DNA from: Clostridia bacterium
GTDB taxonomy: Bacteria > Bacillota > Clostridia > Lachnospirales > Lachnospiraceae
NCBI GenBank assembly: GCA_910575245.1
Contig: CAJTEN010000024.1
Span: forward strand, 21,384-85,383
Length of the DNA stretch: 64,000 nucleotides
Reading direction: 5' to 3'
The notes under the pieces are model-generated. The model made no database searches. It was not told the origin of the DNA and was given only the letters and a program-made list of their open reading frames with translations. A program made the position numbers and the translations under genes. Positions 8,009 to 16,815 of this stretch are shown in pieces (the stretch's first letter is position 1; the number at the start of each line of letters is the position of its first letter).

Positions 8009-8763
8009 AGTCCCGCACCTCCAAAGGCAGATACTTCTGACAGAATCGCATGGTAGAAATCAACCCTGCTCTGCCGCACTCTACGAAGTTCCTTATTGAT
8101 TTGCCCGTCTTTCAGGAAAAGGACACGGTTTCCGTAACTGGCGGAAAGCGGATCATGTGTCACCATCAAAACGGTTGCTTTTTCCTGCCCATTTAATTCC
8201 GTCAGCAATGCCAGCAACTGTCTGGCAGACACAGAATCCAAGGCCCCTGTCGGTTCGTCTGCCAGAACCAGCCCGGGCTTATTCACAAATGCCCTTGCAC
8301 AGGCACACCTCTGTTTCTGCCCGCCGGATACCTGTGCCGGAAACTTGGCAGCTATATCCTCTATCCCCAGCCGCTGCATCAAACTTCTGACAGTGCTTTT
8401 TATCTCTTTCGCCGGAATATCCTTGATTGCCAGCGGCAGTGCAATGTTTTCCTCAATGCTGAGGGTATCCAGCAGATTAAAATCCTGAAAAATGAATCCA
8501 AGATTCTCCTGCCGGAACCTGGCTGATTTTTGCTGTGGCAATGATGCCAAGTCCTGACTACCCAAATAAATATGCCCTGCATCTATTGTATCAATGGTTG
8601 AGATGCAATTTAGCAGGGTCGTTTTGCCGGAACCGGACGGCCCCATGATGCTTACAAACTCACCTGCACTTACTTCAAAATCCACCCTGTCAAGCGCTTT
8701 CTTTAAGTTTGGCTCCCTTCCGTAATATTTTTCAGCATTTTCAACACTTAAAACCATATCCAT
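8002..8763 (-). CDS. ABC transporter ATP-binding protein, BceA-like
   Basis: The 253-residue ATPase shows Walker A GPSGSGKTT, Q-loop region, signature VSGGQKQR and Walker B VLADEPTGALD in the order of the MacB/BceA branch. It powers the permease encoded immediately downstream (7-bp overlap). Several ATGs are in frame; the one at 8763 is 6 bases from GGGGAGG and gives the family's usual N-terminus (MDMVLSVENAEKYYG). The start lies 14 bp after the acyltransferase stop, so the three genes form one operon. Confidence 0.88.
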   Translation of the reverse strand: MDMVLSVENAEKYYGREPNLKKALDRVDFEVSAGEFVSIMGPSGSGKTTLLNCISTIDTIDAGHIYLGSQDLASLPQQKSARFRQENLGFIFQDFNLLDTLSIEENIALPLAIKDIPAKEIKSTVRSLMQRLGIEDIAAKFPAQVSGGQKQRCACARAFVNKPGLVLADEPTGALDSVSARQLLALLTELNGQEKATVLMVTHDPLSASYGNRVLFLKDGQINKELRRVRQSRVDFYHAILSEVSAFGGAGLC

Positions 8764-8777
8764 AACCATCCTCCCCA

Positions 8778-9524
8778 TTAGCCAAATACCAGACTGCATA
8801 CCAGCATACTCACCGGCTGGTGGAACAGATAAATCCAGATCGTCCTGCTCCCAATAGCGGATAAGACCGGAACCTTAAACCGGGCTGCTGCTTTCCATGT
8901 GTCATGCTCCCTGAATATTCCATTGAAAAAATAACCGCACAGATACAGAAACATCCAGGGGATCATAGGAAAATAGTCGCTTGACTTAAAGCCCGGAAAA
9001 GGAAAACCAAATGGGGTCAGAATCTTTATGGAATAGAATACTGCAGGAACCTGTATACCGCCCCCAATCCCGATATAACCATGCTGTATCTGCTTGCAGA
9101 GGATAAACAGCACAAAACAGATTCCAAATCCCCAGGCCGGAGAGACTTTTTTAACCAACTTCTGGAGTGGGAACATCAGCAGGACTGCACATCCCATAAA
9201 ATTCAATATCCCGAACCATATGGTTTCCGACGGGATGACGATAAGGGTGACAAGCGAAATAATAAAACCATACAGATTGAAACTTAAGCCCCGCCGCAGG
9301 TTCCCTTCCATCCCCCACTGCCATACAAACCCCGAAATGAAAATAAAGGTCTGGCAGATCATCTGCTGCCAGACGTGGATTGCAGGAAGTCCATACCAAA
9401 ACGGGTTCTTCCCATAGACAATAAATACATCATACAAAAAATGAAATACCGCCATGTTGACAATGGCAACACCCCTGATACCGTCAACCAAATAATACCG
9501 TTTTTTCTGCGCCTCCATAAACAT
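8778..9524 (-). CDS. Membrane protein, DUF1624/heparan-alpha-glucosaminide N-acetyltransferase-like
   Basis: The product (about 249 residues) has 6-7 hydrophobic segments and the HGSNAT/DUF1624 start YYLVDGIRGVAIVNMAVFHF with the conserved D-x-RG-x-A and a membrane His. Family members transfer acyl groups across membranes. It heads an operon with the ABC exporter. The start is ambiguous between ATG at 9524 and ATG at 9518, both behind GGAGGA. A link to self-protection or envelope modification along with the exporter is inference. Confidence 0.7.
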   Translation of the reverse strand: MFMEAQKKRYYLVDGIRGVAIVNMAVFHFLYDVFIVYGKNPFWYGLPAIHVWQQMICQTFIFISGFVWQWGMEGNLRRGLSFNLYGFIISLVTLIVIPSETIWFGILNFMGCAVLLMFPLQKLVKKVSPAWGFGICFVLFILCKQIQHGYIGIGGGIQVPAVFYSIKILTPFGFPFPGFKSSDYFPMIPWMFLYLCGYFFNGIFREHDTWKAAARFKVPVLSAIGSRTIWIYLFHQPVSMLVCSLVFG

Positions 9525-9610
9525 TACTCCTCCAAACATGATTCATGTTTTCAGCATAGCAGATAGTTCCCTCCATGGCCGCACATTGCAAAAATTAAAC
9601 GTTTGCAGGT

Positions 9611-9645
9611 AAAAAATAAGAAGTCCGGAATATTCTGCCGGACTC
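9611..9645 (-). terminator. Rho-independent terminator after the kinase gene
   Basis: A 7-bp stem (AGTCCGG, 9622-9628, with CCGGACT, 9638-9644) is followed on the minus strand by TTCTTATTTTTT. It closes the response regulator - kinase operon ending at 9677 and separates it from the acyltransferase-ABC operon. Confidence 0.75.
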
Positions 9646-9676
9646 CCTGCTCACTATATATCATATATAAAAAAAA

Positions 9677-10762
9677 TCATTCGGTATCTGCATCTTCCAA
9701 AAACAGGAGGACACTGGCATGGAAATCCCCATCCTGGACCGTTGCCGTCAGGCTTCCATGATACTTCTCTGCAATCCTCCGGATATTTTTCAGCCCAAAC
9801 CCATGCTCTTTGGAAGCCCCGGATGTCTGCCCTTTCCCGGAACAATTATTCTGTGTGCTGATGCAGAGGATGCCCCGGTCATATTTCATCATGATGTGGA
9901 ATGCCGGTTCCGTTACATCCGTCAGGGCATTCAAGGCATTTTCAAACAGGTTGCTCAGAATCACATTGACATCAAAAACGGAGATTCCCAGATGCTCCGG
10001 AATCTGGATTTTCCAGGAGACATCAACGCCTGAACTCTTTGCTTTTGAGATCATGTAATTCAGGATACTGTCAATCTTTTCGTTCCCGGTGGCGACATAT
10101 TCCCCGCTGTTCTCCATAAATGCTCCCATAGACGCAAGGTACTTAAGCGCCTCTTCGTTTTCCCCTCCGGACACCATATCCATGAGCATTTTTATGTGGT
10201 GCTTCATATCGTGCTTCAAGGCGCGGATATTATGCTGCGACTGCCTTATGATACCGAACTGGTTCTCATAGATGCGGACCTCCTGCTCCAGCAGTTCACG
10301 CTCCCGCTCCTGCCGGGATTTCCCTGCTTTCTCCAGAATCATCCCAAAAACAAAAAACAAACTGACAGAAATGGATGTAACGATTAAATACTGGCGGCTG
10401 TCAGCAACCGTCTTAAAAAGGACAGACGCAATGCTCCATTTCCCGATCCAGTATACCGTGGGGAGGATAACCGCCATCAGCAGACGCCGTGCCACTTTGC
10501 CCTGGCAGCAGAAAGACATTGCTGATAAAAACGGAATCTCTACCAGCAAAAAGAACAGATCCATCGCGGCAATTCCCTGCCCAATATAGGAAACGCTTAT
10601 GAGAAAGCCCTCAAATATCCACAACACTGTAAAGAAGGCTGTCACAATTTTCTTGGAAACCCTGCACTTTCCAATGCAGACAGAAAAACAGCGCATATAA
10701 AGGCAGATGCGGACTGCCGCCAGTATGATGACAAGACTTTTCATGACAGACACCTGCCTCAC
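9677..10762 (-). CDS. Sensor histidine kinase, AgrC/GHKL family
   Basis: The 361-residue protein has five or six N-terminal membrane helices (about residues 8-135), a coiled-coil linker (QERERELLEQEVRIYENQ), the phosphoacceptor region ALKHDMKHHIKML and a GHKL ATPase domain with NLFENALNAL and GFGLKNIRRI. This is the AgrC layout, which often senses peptides. Its start overlaps the regulator's stop by 4 bp (ATGA), so the two are co-translated. Confidence 0.85.
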   Translation of the reverse strand: MRQVSVMKSLVIILAAVRICLYMRCFSVCIGKCRVSKKIVTAFFTVLWIFEGFLISVSYIGQGIAAMDLFFLLVEIPFLSAMSFCCQGKVARRLLMAVILPTVYWIGKWSIASVLFKTVADSRQYLIVTSISVSLFFVFGMILEKAGKSRQERERELLEQEVRIYENQFGIIRQSQHNIRALKHDMKHHIKMLMDMVSGGENEEALKYLASMGAFMENSGEYVATGNEKIDSILNYMISKAKSSGVDVSWKIQIPEHLGISVFDVNVILSNLFENALNALTDVTEPAFHIMMKYDRGILCISTQNNCSGKGQTSGASKEHGFGLKNIRRIAEKYHGSLTATVQDGDFHASVLLFLEDADTE

Positions 10763-11484
10763 CCCCTTTGATACCTTTCCGTTAAATTCTCTTTCATTGC
10801 CTTCCGGTACTTCTGGCTGATCGGCAGGCGCGTGCCGTCTGTCATCTGAACAGAATCATAATGATAAACCGAAACAAATGCTGTGTTTACGATATAGGAT
10901 TTATGGATAATCCAGAATCCTTTTCCCTCCACCTGCTCCCATACCTCCCGCATGGCACCGTAAAATTCCTTCTGTCCCGAACCGGTATATATTTCAATTT
11001 TCCTGCCATTGCAGGCAAAGTAATGTATCTCGTCCAGATACAGCCTGCAGACCGACTTCCCTGCATGATAATAAAATTCATTTTTATTGGCTTCACTCAT
11101 CCGTATGAACTGCTCCAATACAGCAGCCACTTTCTCTTTGGTGAGCGGCTTGATCAGGAAGTCCAGGGGACGCACCTGGAACAGGCTCATGGCGTAGGTT
11201 TCTTTAGAAGAAATATAAACAATGCTGATCTTATCGTTTCCAAGCTGCTCCCTGATCTGCTTTCCGACCTGCACGCCATCCATCTCCAAAAGCTGGATAT
11301 CCAGAAAACATAAGTCATACAGGCACTGCTCCTGAATGGAACGGTAAAATGCCTCCCCGGAATAGAAGACTTCCGTTTCAATCTGCAAAGCCCGGCGGTC
11401 TGCAAAATCCAGAACTATTTTTTCCAAATCAGAACAAGTGCCAATTTCATCGTCACATATCGCAATCCGTTTCAGTTCTGCCAC
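10759..11484 (-). CDS. LytTR-family response regulator (AgrA-like)
   Basis: The 241-residue protein has a receiver domain (IAICDDE at the start, phosphoacceptor in CFLDIQLLEMDG, KPLTKEKV) and a C-terminal LytTR DNA-binding domain with FYYHAGKSVCRLYLDEIHYF and FWIIHKSYIVNTAFV. The start is GTG at 11484 behind AGGA. It is paired with the AgrC-like kinase by a 4-bp overlap. Likely targets are the adjacent acyltransferase-ABC operon and itself; I found no unambiguous direct repeats upstream of it, unlike the fragment at 5741. Confidence 0.87.
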   Translation of the reverse strand: MAELKRIAICDDEIGTCSDLEKIVLDFADRRALQIETEVFYSGEAFYRSIQEQCLYDLCFLDIQLLEMDGVQVGKQIREQLGNDKISIVYISSKETYAMSLFQVRPLDFLIKPLTKEKVAAVLEQFIRMSEANKNEFYYHAGKSVCRLYLDEIHYFACNGRKIEIYTGSGQKEFYGAMREVWEQVEGKGFWIIHKSYIVNTAFVSVYHYDSVQMTDGTRLPISQKYRKAMKENLTERYQRG

Positions 11485-11649
11485 CTCTTTCCTTTTTCTG
11501 CCCTTAAACTTTCATCTTGCATGACAAACTCCATCTCTCCGAACGTGCCAGTCATTCCTCCCACAAGGCTCCACTGACGCTGCATATAGGATTTCAGATT
11601 TTCCGTGCTTTGCCGATAAGCCACACAAGCTATTGACGGATTATCAAAA

Positions 11650-12528
11650 CTATACCCTCTGCCACAACAGCATACTGTCCTGAAATTCAGCCGCCACCTT
11701 CCCGGTATCTTTCAGCCATGAGAGATAGGAACGCACCGTGCTGCCAACCAACACATACTGCTCAAAATTCATGGAAAGCCCATAGCCTTTGAACACTTCC
11801 TGCAAAATTCTTTCAAAGCACATCGGCTCCATGCAGATGGATAAAATCCTCTCCGCCACCTCATGTACCTTATTCCTGTTGTAGCAAACAAGTTCCCTGA
11901 TATCGGCAGACGCTTCCGCATGGGCAGGAACGAACATGGCGGCTTCCATTCCCTCCACCATATCCAGCGTTTTCAGATAGGCTCCCACATCATAAATGAA
12001 AGAAACAGCATACTTCTCCAACGTTTCCCGGCTGCTGATGCAGTCCGCAAGGAATACCACACCGTCCGGCATACGGAACCCAACCATGTCAAAGAAATGT
12101 CCCGGCAAAGGTATAGTCTCTATCTCCTTCGGAAACCCTTCATCTGAAAAATCCGTCACATTGCTGTCCTGCGCCATCAGGAACTTATGCCGCAAGTCCT
12201 TACACGGATAACCGCCGTAAAGGAAGGACGGCTCCAGTACCGGGTATTTCGTGAAAGCCGCCTCTATGCCGCCGGAATAAACCTTACAACCCATCTGCTC
12301 CTGCAGGTACTTGTTCCCGCCGATATGGTCTGCGTTGGAATGGGTATTCAGAATCGCCGCCAGATGCCAGCCGTTCTTATCCAGTATCTGCCTGACTTTC
12401 CTCCCCGCATCCTTATCATTCCCGCTGTCAACCAGATAGACATGATCCTTGTCCGGGGCATAGACACCTATCTTTGCTGGGCAGTTTATGTAATAGCATT
12501 TCTCACTGACTTGTACCAATTCATACAT
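11650..12528 (-). CDS. MBL-fold metallohydrolase
   Basis: The 292-residue protein has the metallo-beta-lactamase core motif as THSNADHIGG (first His of HxHxDH changed to Ser), then IPLPGHFFDMVGF and FLADCIS, which supply further metal ligands, and a helical C-terminal extension of about 100 residues. The missing first His argues for an altered metal site or for a family using one metal. The ATG follows GGGAGGAAGCG. It starts 17 bp after the XRE-cupin regulator ends, so the two form an operon. Confidence 0.78.
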   Translation of the reverse strand: MYELVQVSEKCYYINCPAKIGVYAPDKDHVYLVDSGNDKDAGRKVRQILDKNGWHLAAILNTHSNADHIGGNKYLQEQMGCKVYSGGIEAAFTKYPVLEPSFLYGGYPCKDLRHKFLMAQDSNVTDFSDEGFPKEIETIPLPGHFFDMVGFRMPDGVVFLADCISSRETLEKYAVSFIYDVGAYLKTLDMVEGMEAAMFVPAHAEASADIRELVCYNRNKVHEVAERILSICMEPMCFERILQEVFKGYGLSMNFEQYVLVGSTVRSYLSWLKDTGKVAAEFQDSMLLWQRV

Positions 12529-12544
12529 TTTTCGCTTCCTCCCT

Positions 12545-13102
12545 TTAATTGTTCGGGTAAAATATCATATTATAAGCTGCACAGACTTTATCTGAAACAT
12601 TATGGTATGCATGGGAAATATCCGCCCCAAACCGTATGGACTGCTTTTCCTGCAGCAGCACTTCCTTCCCACCTATCACCATTTTCAGAGTCCCATGCAC
12701 AAGAAAGACATATTCCTCCACGCCCACCACATGGGGCAGTGATCCATGATGCACCCCTGCATCAAACTCAATATAGAACACTTCCACATTCCTTACCGGT
12801 TCAAAAGGGAACAGCGGGTATGCCCTCATCTTCCCATTTTCTTCCGTAATCATATCCCTTTCGCCAAGCCCGGCGACCATATATTCCGCTTCCTCCTGTT
12901 TGCAGAAAAAGGATAACGGTATTTTCAGCCCTGTTGAAATCTTCCACAATATGTTGATGGTGGGCGAGGACTGCCCCCGCTCGATCTGCCCTAACATGGG
13001 CTTGCTGACACCTGTCAGCTCCGCAACGTCATCCAGCGTGAGCTGCCTTGTGTTCCGTATTTCTTTCAGCCGCTCTCCTATCTTCAATGAAACCTCCTCC
13101 AT
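12545..13102 (-). CDS. XRE-family regulator with cupin sensor domain
   Basis: The 185-residue protein has an N-terminal HTH (IGERLKEIRNTRQLTLDDVA then SKPMLGQIERGQSSPTINIL) and a C-terminal cupin barrel (HHGSLPHVVGVEEYVFLVHG). This family senses small metabolites and controls neighbouring catabolic or resistance genes. AAGGAGGAATC precedes the ATG. It probably controls the MBL-fold hydrolase gene 17 bp downstream. A minus-strand TATAAT lies at 13139-13144 next to an inverted ACATACATGC-like sequence, a possible operator. Confidence 0.82.
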   Translation of the reverse strand: MEEVSLKIGERLKEIRNTRQLTLDDVAELTGVSKPMLGQIERGQSSPTINILWKISTGLKIPLSFFCKQEEAEYMVAGLGERDMITEENGKMRAYPLFPFEPVRNVEVFYIEFDAGVHHGSLPHVVGVEEYVFLVHGTLKMVIGGKEVLLQEKQSIRFGADISHAYHNVSDKVCAAYNMIFYPNN

Positions 13103-13233
13103 GATTCCTCCTTGTATTCGTTTTTACATACAAAATATATTATAACATACATGCTTGCAAAATAAAAGAACCCTCGGACTGCCCTTTTCTTTCTATTATC
13201 ATTTTCACGTTATTCCTTTACCGATTTACTCAT

Positions 13234-13571
13234 ATACAATTTAGCAAAACTATCGGCTTTTGCCAAATTGTATGAGGTTTTGCCAAATTGTATCCAACTT
13301 TCGTCATATCCCCATATTTCAACAAGATTTACAGACAAAATATTATATCTTTCAGCTAAAATCCACAATATCCTATTCCTTTTTACATACAATTCCGGAA
13401 ACCCCTGACTTTTGCCGAAAAGTATACTTTTGCCAAAATGTATCAATCGCCACGTTAACAGCGGTATCAAAAAGCCAAAAAAAGAGAGACCCACCAACTA
13501 TCTCGGTGAACCCCCTTATGCCCGAAATCCCTTGATTTCAAGCCATTTTCTTATACTTTCGCCAAATCGTT
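13234..13571. repeat. Iteron-like cluster B: TTTTGCCAAATTGTAT copies
   Basis: This gap of about 530 bp (13103-13637) has no gene but holds at least six 16-mers: 13258, 13278, 13410 (TTTTGCCGAAAAGTAT), 13428 (TTTTGCCAAAATGTAT), 13556 (degenerate) and an inverted copy at 13234. Near the end, AATCCCTTGATTTCAAGCC(A)TTTTCT resembles the spacer AATCCCCTGTTATCAAGCCG of cluster A at about 5080, so the two clusters share architecture but use different repeat words. Confidence 0.6.
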
Positions 13572-13637
13572 CAAAATTCCTATGGCATCAATTCTGAATA
13601 GCCGCCTGTGCCGCTGTCAATGATTTTTTAATCCCTC

Positions 13638-14960
13638 CTATACTCTCTCGCAGAAATCTAATGAAATCCATCCAGCTCCGCTTTTCAGCTTTCCCCACTT
13701 GGAAGCCCCTTTCCCATCAGCCTCCTCAACGATTGTGAAAATACCGGTTCCCGTGTACTTCCCTGTCTTCTCCTTATCCGTCCCAGGTTCTTTCCGAATG
13801 TTCAGGTCAGGGATGGACACCCACACCAGATATGGCCGGAACACATCCCCTCCCGTCATACCCAGGATGCCTTTCAGGATGACAAGAATCTTCTCCCCAT
13901 AGCCTGCCCCGGCAGCCCATCCTCTCCCGTCCGGGTTCTCCTTCTGCCCAAGCCACTCCACATATTCCGCACAGCCCCTTACGACATATTTAAACCGTGG
14001 GTCAACACAGGCATTCTTCAGTCCTTCCACGGAAGCATAGGCTTTCAGATGCTGCACCTGCGCCCGAATCCCAAACTGCGGCGTGTCAAAGGAATTCCCT
14101 TTCACGCCCTTCCCCGTCACGCCCATGCCGCAGAAATTATTCTGCGCCAAAGTAACCGCAGAGCCGAAAAACTCGAAGTTCCCGGTCTCAAGGCAGGACT
14201 GCGCAAATGCAATGTCGCCCCTCACGCCCTCCGCCTCTCCTTCCGAAAGGTACAGCGGGATCATGTCAAAGACAGACTGCGCCGCCTCCGGATTCTTCGC
14301 TTTAAGATACGCCTCCATCTGCTCCGCCGTTGCTTCGGCTCTCCCCATGATCCTGGTATAGCCATCCGTGCCTGAAGAACCGCCAGCCATTGCCGCCCTG
14401 ACCGCCCTGCGGAACCCGTCCATCGTGTACCCCATGCCAAGCTGTGCCCACAGATGCTCCGGGTCGCCGTGGTTGCTGGCAATGCCCCTGGCACAGCCCT
14501 CCCTATGGCTGATGACAACACCATCCGCCAGCGGGTCAAGCCCATACTTCCCGCAGAGCATGGCAAACAGCTCCACCGCCGCTCGGTAAGTCCTCTCCGC
14601 CACCGCCTTTGCCGCGGCTGTATCAGAGCAGGTAAAATTTGAGCCTGACGTGTACCGGATACACGCAGGCTCACACATCTCCACCCCGATATGGGTATTA
14701 TTCCCGCTGCCCCTGCTGCCGAAGCCGCAGTGCCATCCCCTGTGGTTCCAGGGGAGCGTCTGGTACACCGTCCCGTCCTCCCCGTCAATGAACCCATGGA
14801 CGCAGGAACTGTCATGTGACGGGCTGTCCCACGAACTGATAAATGCGGATGCCTTCGGCTGTGGGCATCCAACGGAATGGAGCATCAGCCCCTTTACTGT
14901 GATCTTCCTCCCCGCCGTATAGCAAGGATTCCTGGTCAGAATGCTTTCCACCAGCTTCAT
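13638..14960 (-). CDS. Phage endolysin: N-acetylmuramoyl-L-alanine amidase plus glucosaminidase and SH3 domain
   Basis: The 440-residue protein carries an Amidase_2 domain (about residues 20-170; MLHSVGCP, HRGWHCG, ISHREGCARGIASNHGDPEH), then a glucosaminidase-like domain (about 215-360; NNFCGMGVTG, GIRAQVQHLKAYAS) and a C-terminal bacterial SH3 segment (PDLNIRKEPGTDKEKTGKY). It cleaves peptidoglycan at two bond types to release phage. The ATG overlaps the region just past the holin stop. Complete, and GC-richer than the flanking accessory DNA. Confidence 0.88.
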   Translation of the reverse strand: MKLVESILTRNPCYTAGRKITVKGLMLHSVGCPQPKASAFISSWDSPSHDSSCVHGFIDGEDGTVYQTLPWNHRGWHCGFGSRGSGNNTHIGVEMCEPACIRYTSGSNFTCSDTAAAKAVAERTYRAAVELFAMLCGKYGLDPLADGVVISHREGCARGIASNHGDPEHLWAQLGMGYTMDGFRRAVRAAMAGGSSGTDGYTRIMGRAEATAEQMEAYLKAKNPEAAQSVFDMIPLYLSEGEAEGVRGDIAFAQSCLETGNFEFFGSAVTLAQNNFCGMGVTGKGVKGNSFDTPQFGIRAQVQHLKAYASVEGLKNACVDPRFKYVVRGCAEYVEWLGQKENPDGRGWAAGAGYGEKILVILKGILGMTGGDVFRPYLVWVSIPDLNIRKEPGTDKEKTGKYTGTGIFTIVEEADGKGASKWGKLKSGAGWISLDFCERV

Positions 14961-14962
14961 GC

Positions 14963-15382
14963 CTACTCATCCCCCTTCCTGTCTTCCGCCCTGTCATGGA
15001 GCTGTTCCAGAATCTCCTTCAGCTTCTTCGGGATGGGCAGCCCAAGGTGCCCGGCATTCTCCAGAAGGCTCACGCCCTCATTGGAGATATAGAAAAAGAT
15101 GACCGCCGTGCGGAGCACAGAGCCGCTGCCGATGACCTGCACATCAAGGATGTTTGCAATTCCCACCAGCAGGAAGATCAGCACCTTCTTTGCAATGCCC
15201 CTAAACCCCACCTCGCTGGACAGCTCCTTATCCGCAGCAGCGCACATCACCCCCGTGATATAATCCACCACAACGAACACAACAAGCGCATACAACAGCC
15301 CGTCACAGCCTCCAATGAACCAGCCGATCCATCCCCCGACGGCTGCAAAAATCAGTTGGATCGTGTTCCAGAATTCCTTCAT
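14963..15382 (-). CDS. Phage holin (toxin-secretion/phage-lysis holin family)
   Basis: The 139-residue protein has three or four hydrophobic helices (FIGGCDGLLYALVVFVVVDY, KKVLIFLLVGIANILDV) and a charged tail rich in Lys/Asp/Glu, the pattern of holin family Phage_holin_4_1. It would form membrane lesions that let the endolysin reach the wall. It is directly upstream of the endolysin gene (2-bp gap). The ribosome site is CGGAGGG. Confidence 0.85.
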   Translation of the reverse strand: MKEFWNTIQLIFAAVGGWIGWFIGGCDGLLYALVVFVVVDYITGVMCAAADKELSSEVGFRGIAKKVLIFLLVGIANILDVQVIGSGSVLRTAVIFFYISNEGVSLLENAGHLGLPIPKKLKEILEQLHDRAEDRKGDE

Positions 15383-15487
15383 GTCAAAACCCTCCGTTTC
15401 TGAAATTTTTTTGTATGATAAAAAGCCGCCCGCCAGACGGCAGACAGCCCTGTATCCAGATGATATCTATTTACCCGCAGGAGCCTG

Positions 15488-15944
15488 TCACGGCTCCTCC
15501 GTCAGCGTGTACGTGATCTTCACGGTCTTATCCGTATTCTTCACCACGGCAGCCCCCAGGTTGTTGATGCTCGCCAGATAAGGCATGGCCAGGTACGCCA
15601 TCCTGTAATCAGAACCATAGTTCCCGCCCCAGCCAAACAGAAACTCCTTATACTGGAACAGCGGCGTCGCCACATTCGTGAACCTTGCACCCCCTGCCGT
15701 CTGCACCACCGTATCATCCGGCTTCACCTGGAAATCCCACCCGATAATCAGGTCATTCACCATCAGCAGGTAATTGGAGCAGGTGCGTGTCATACTCCCC
15801 GGCAACCGCATAAAATACCCCCATCGGGTTCAGCCCCAGGATGTCATTCACTGCATTGGTGACCATGTTGCCCTCCTCAATGCGCTCCTCCTCACCGGTA
15901 TTCCCATCCACCAGCTCAATCACCATGTTCCCTTTCAATTTCAT
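15488..15944 (-). pseudogene. Phage tail-fibre-like gene with internal deletion/frameshift
   Basis: The gene starts at ATG 15944 behind GGAGGTTTGGT (MKLKGNMVIELVDGNTGEEE) and runs about 50 residues to FYAVAGEYD before a stop at 15753. A second frame (from about 15770) continues with NYLLMVNDLIIGWDFQVKPD and a C-terminal tail-fibre-like region to 15488. Relatives as I remember them are several hundred residues with a long middle section, so the middle seems to have been deleted and the ends joined out of frame. Confidence 0.65.
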
Positions 15945-16815
15945 ACCAAACCTCCATTTCCACCGGCCTTGCAAATGCGCCGACCGCTGCCCTGCCGCGA
16001 ACCACATCACTGCATTCCCGTTTCATTGTCTCGTCAGTCTCCATCCCAATCTCACCGTCGGCCGGAACAGCCCGGATGCCACCGCCAATGGCTGCCCTGC
16101 CGACCCATTCCTCAACCTTGATTTCCCCGTCCCATGCGGACTGCGCTCCCATGGACTGCCCGCTGATGCTGGCAATGCAGGAGCCGGTATCCACTATGCC
16201 CGTGCCGCCGCCCATCCGCATATACACATTGAATACATTCGTATAGTTTGCCACCACGCCCTCAATGGGGTAATACAGAAGGATGGTATGCCGCCCAGAA
16301 TGCCAGGTCTCCTCCGGCTGATGAATCGCCACCACAGAATCATTGATCTCAAACGTAAAATGCGCTGCTGCCTGCCCGTCCTCAGACCAGATGACAGGCA
16401 GCCCCACCTCCAGCGCCTGCCCCGCATCCCCAGGGCTTTCCTCCCCGCCTGTTCCGGCATCCGTACCGCCGGCCGCCGGGATAACAACTTCCCCCTTTGC
16501 CAAAGCTGTCCGCTCCACCGCATCCGCCTCCACATCCACGATGACGGAACCAAAAAACTGCGCATGGTTATCCTCGCTTGTGGCAAACTCAATGGTGATG
16601 ATCTTCACATCCGTCTCCGCCACCGTAAACGCAGAGGCATTCGTGAACGTATGGATGCCGATTTTCCCAGCCTCAATCTGGTTCAGCAGCCCGGAGATGT
16701 TCTTGTCATTCTTTGACTTCGCCTGCGCCAGCCGCGGGTTCTTCCCCACGTATTTCAGCGTATGCTTCCCGCCAATCTTGCAGTTAGAGGAAGTAGTAGA
16801 ATTTTTCATGTGCAT
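15916..16815 (-). CDS. Phage structural (tail/baseplate) protein, N-terminus probably artificial
   Basis: The frame gives 299 residues with ALAKGEVVIPAAGGTDAG and VYMRMGGGTGIVDTGSC, similar in style to phage tail-associated proteins; I cannot name a family. Its first ten or so residues overlap, in another frame, the end of a truncated DUF6075-like gene (16784-16870), so the natural N-terminus is probably lost and this is the C-terminal part of a longer phage protein. The 3' end overlaps the tail-fibre start by 29 bp, as in phage tail modules. Confidence 0.6.
   Translation of the reverse strand: MHMKNSTTSSNCKIGGKHTLKYVGKNPRLAQAKSKNDKNISGLLNQIEAGKIGIHTFTNASAFTVAETDVKIITIEFATSEDNHAQFFGSVIVDVEADAVERTALAKGEVVIPAAGGTDAGTGGEESPGDAGQALEVGLPVIWSEDGQAAAHFTFEINDSVVAIHQPEETWHSGRHTILLYYPIEGVVANYTNVFNVYMRMGGGTGIVDTGSCIASISGQSMGAQSAWDGEIKVEEWVGRAAIGGGIRAVPADGEIGMETDETMKRECSDVVRGRAAVGAFARPVEMEVWYEIEREHGD

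Noticed and set aside
11470..11650. Protein-like frame on the minus strand between the MBL and LytTR genes (contains LKSYMQRQWSLVGGMTGTFG)
   Set aside because: No recognisable family, no ribosome site, overlapping both neighbours. It could be a decayed gene end but I cannot support it as a feature.
12187..12849. 220-codon plus-strand frame
   Set aside because: Antisense to the MBL hydrolase and XRE-cupin genes, with no ribosome site or recognisable domain.
15841..16716. 291-codon plus-strand frame
   Set aside because: Antisense shadow of the phage structural gene; Pro/Arg/His-rich with no domain.
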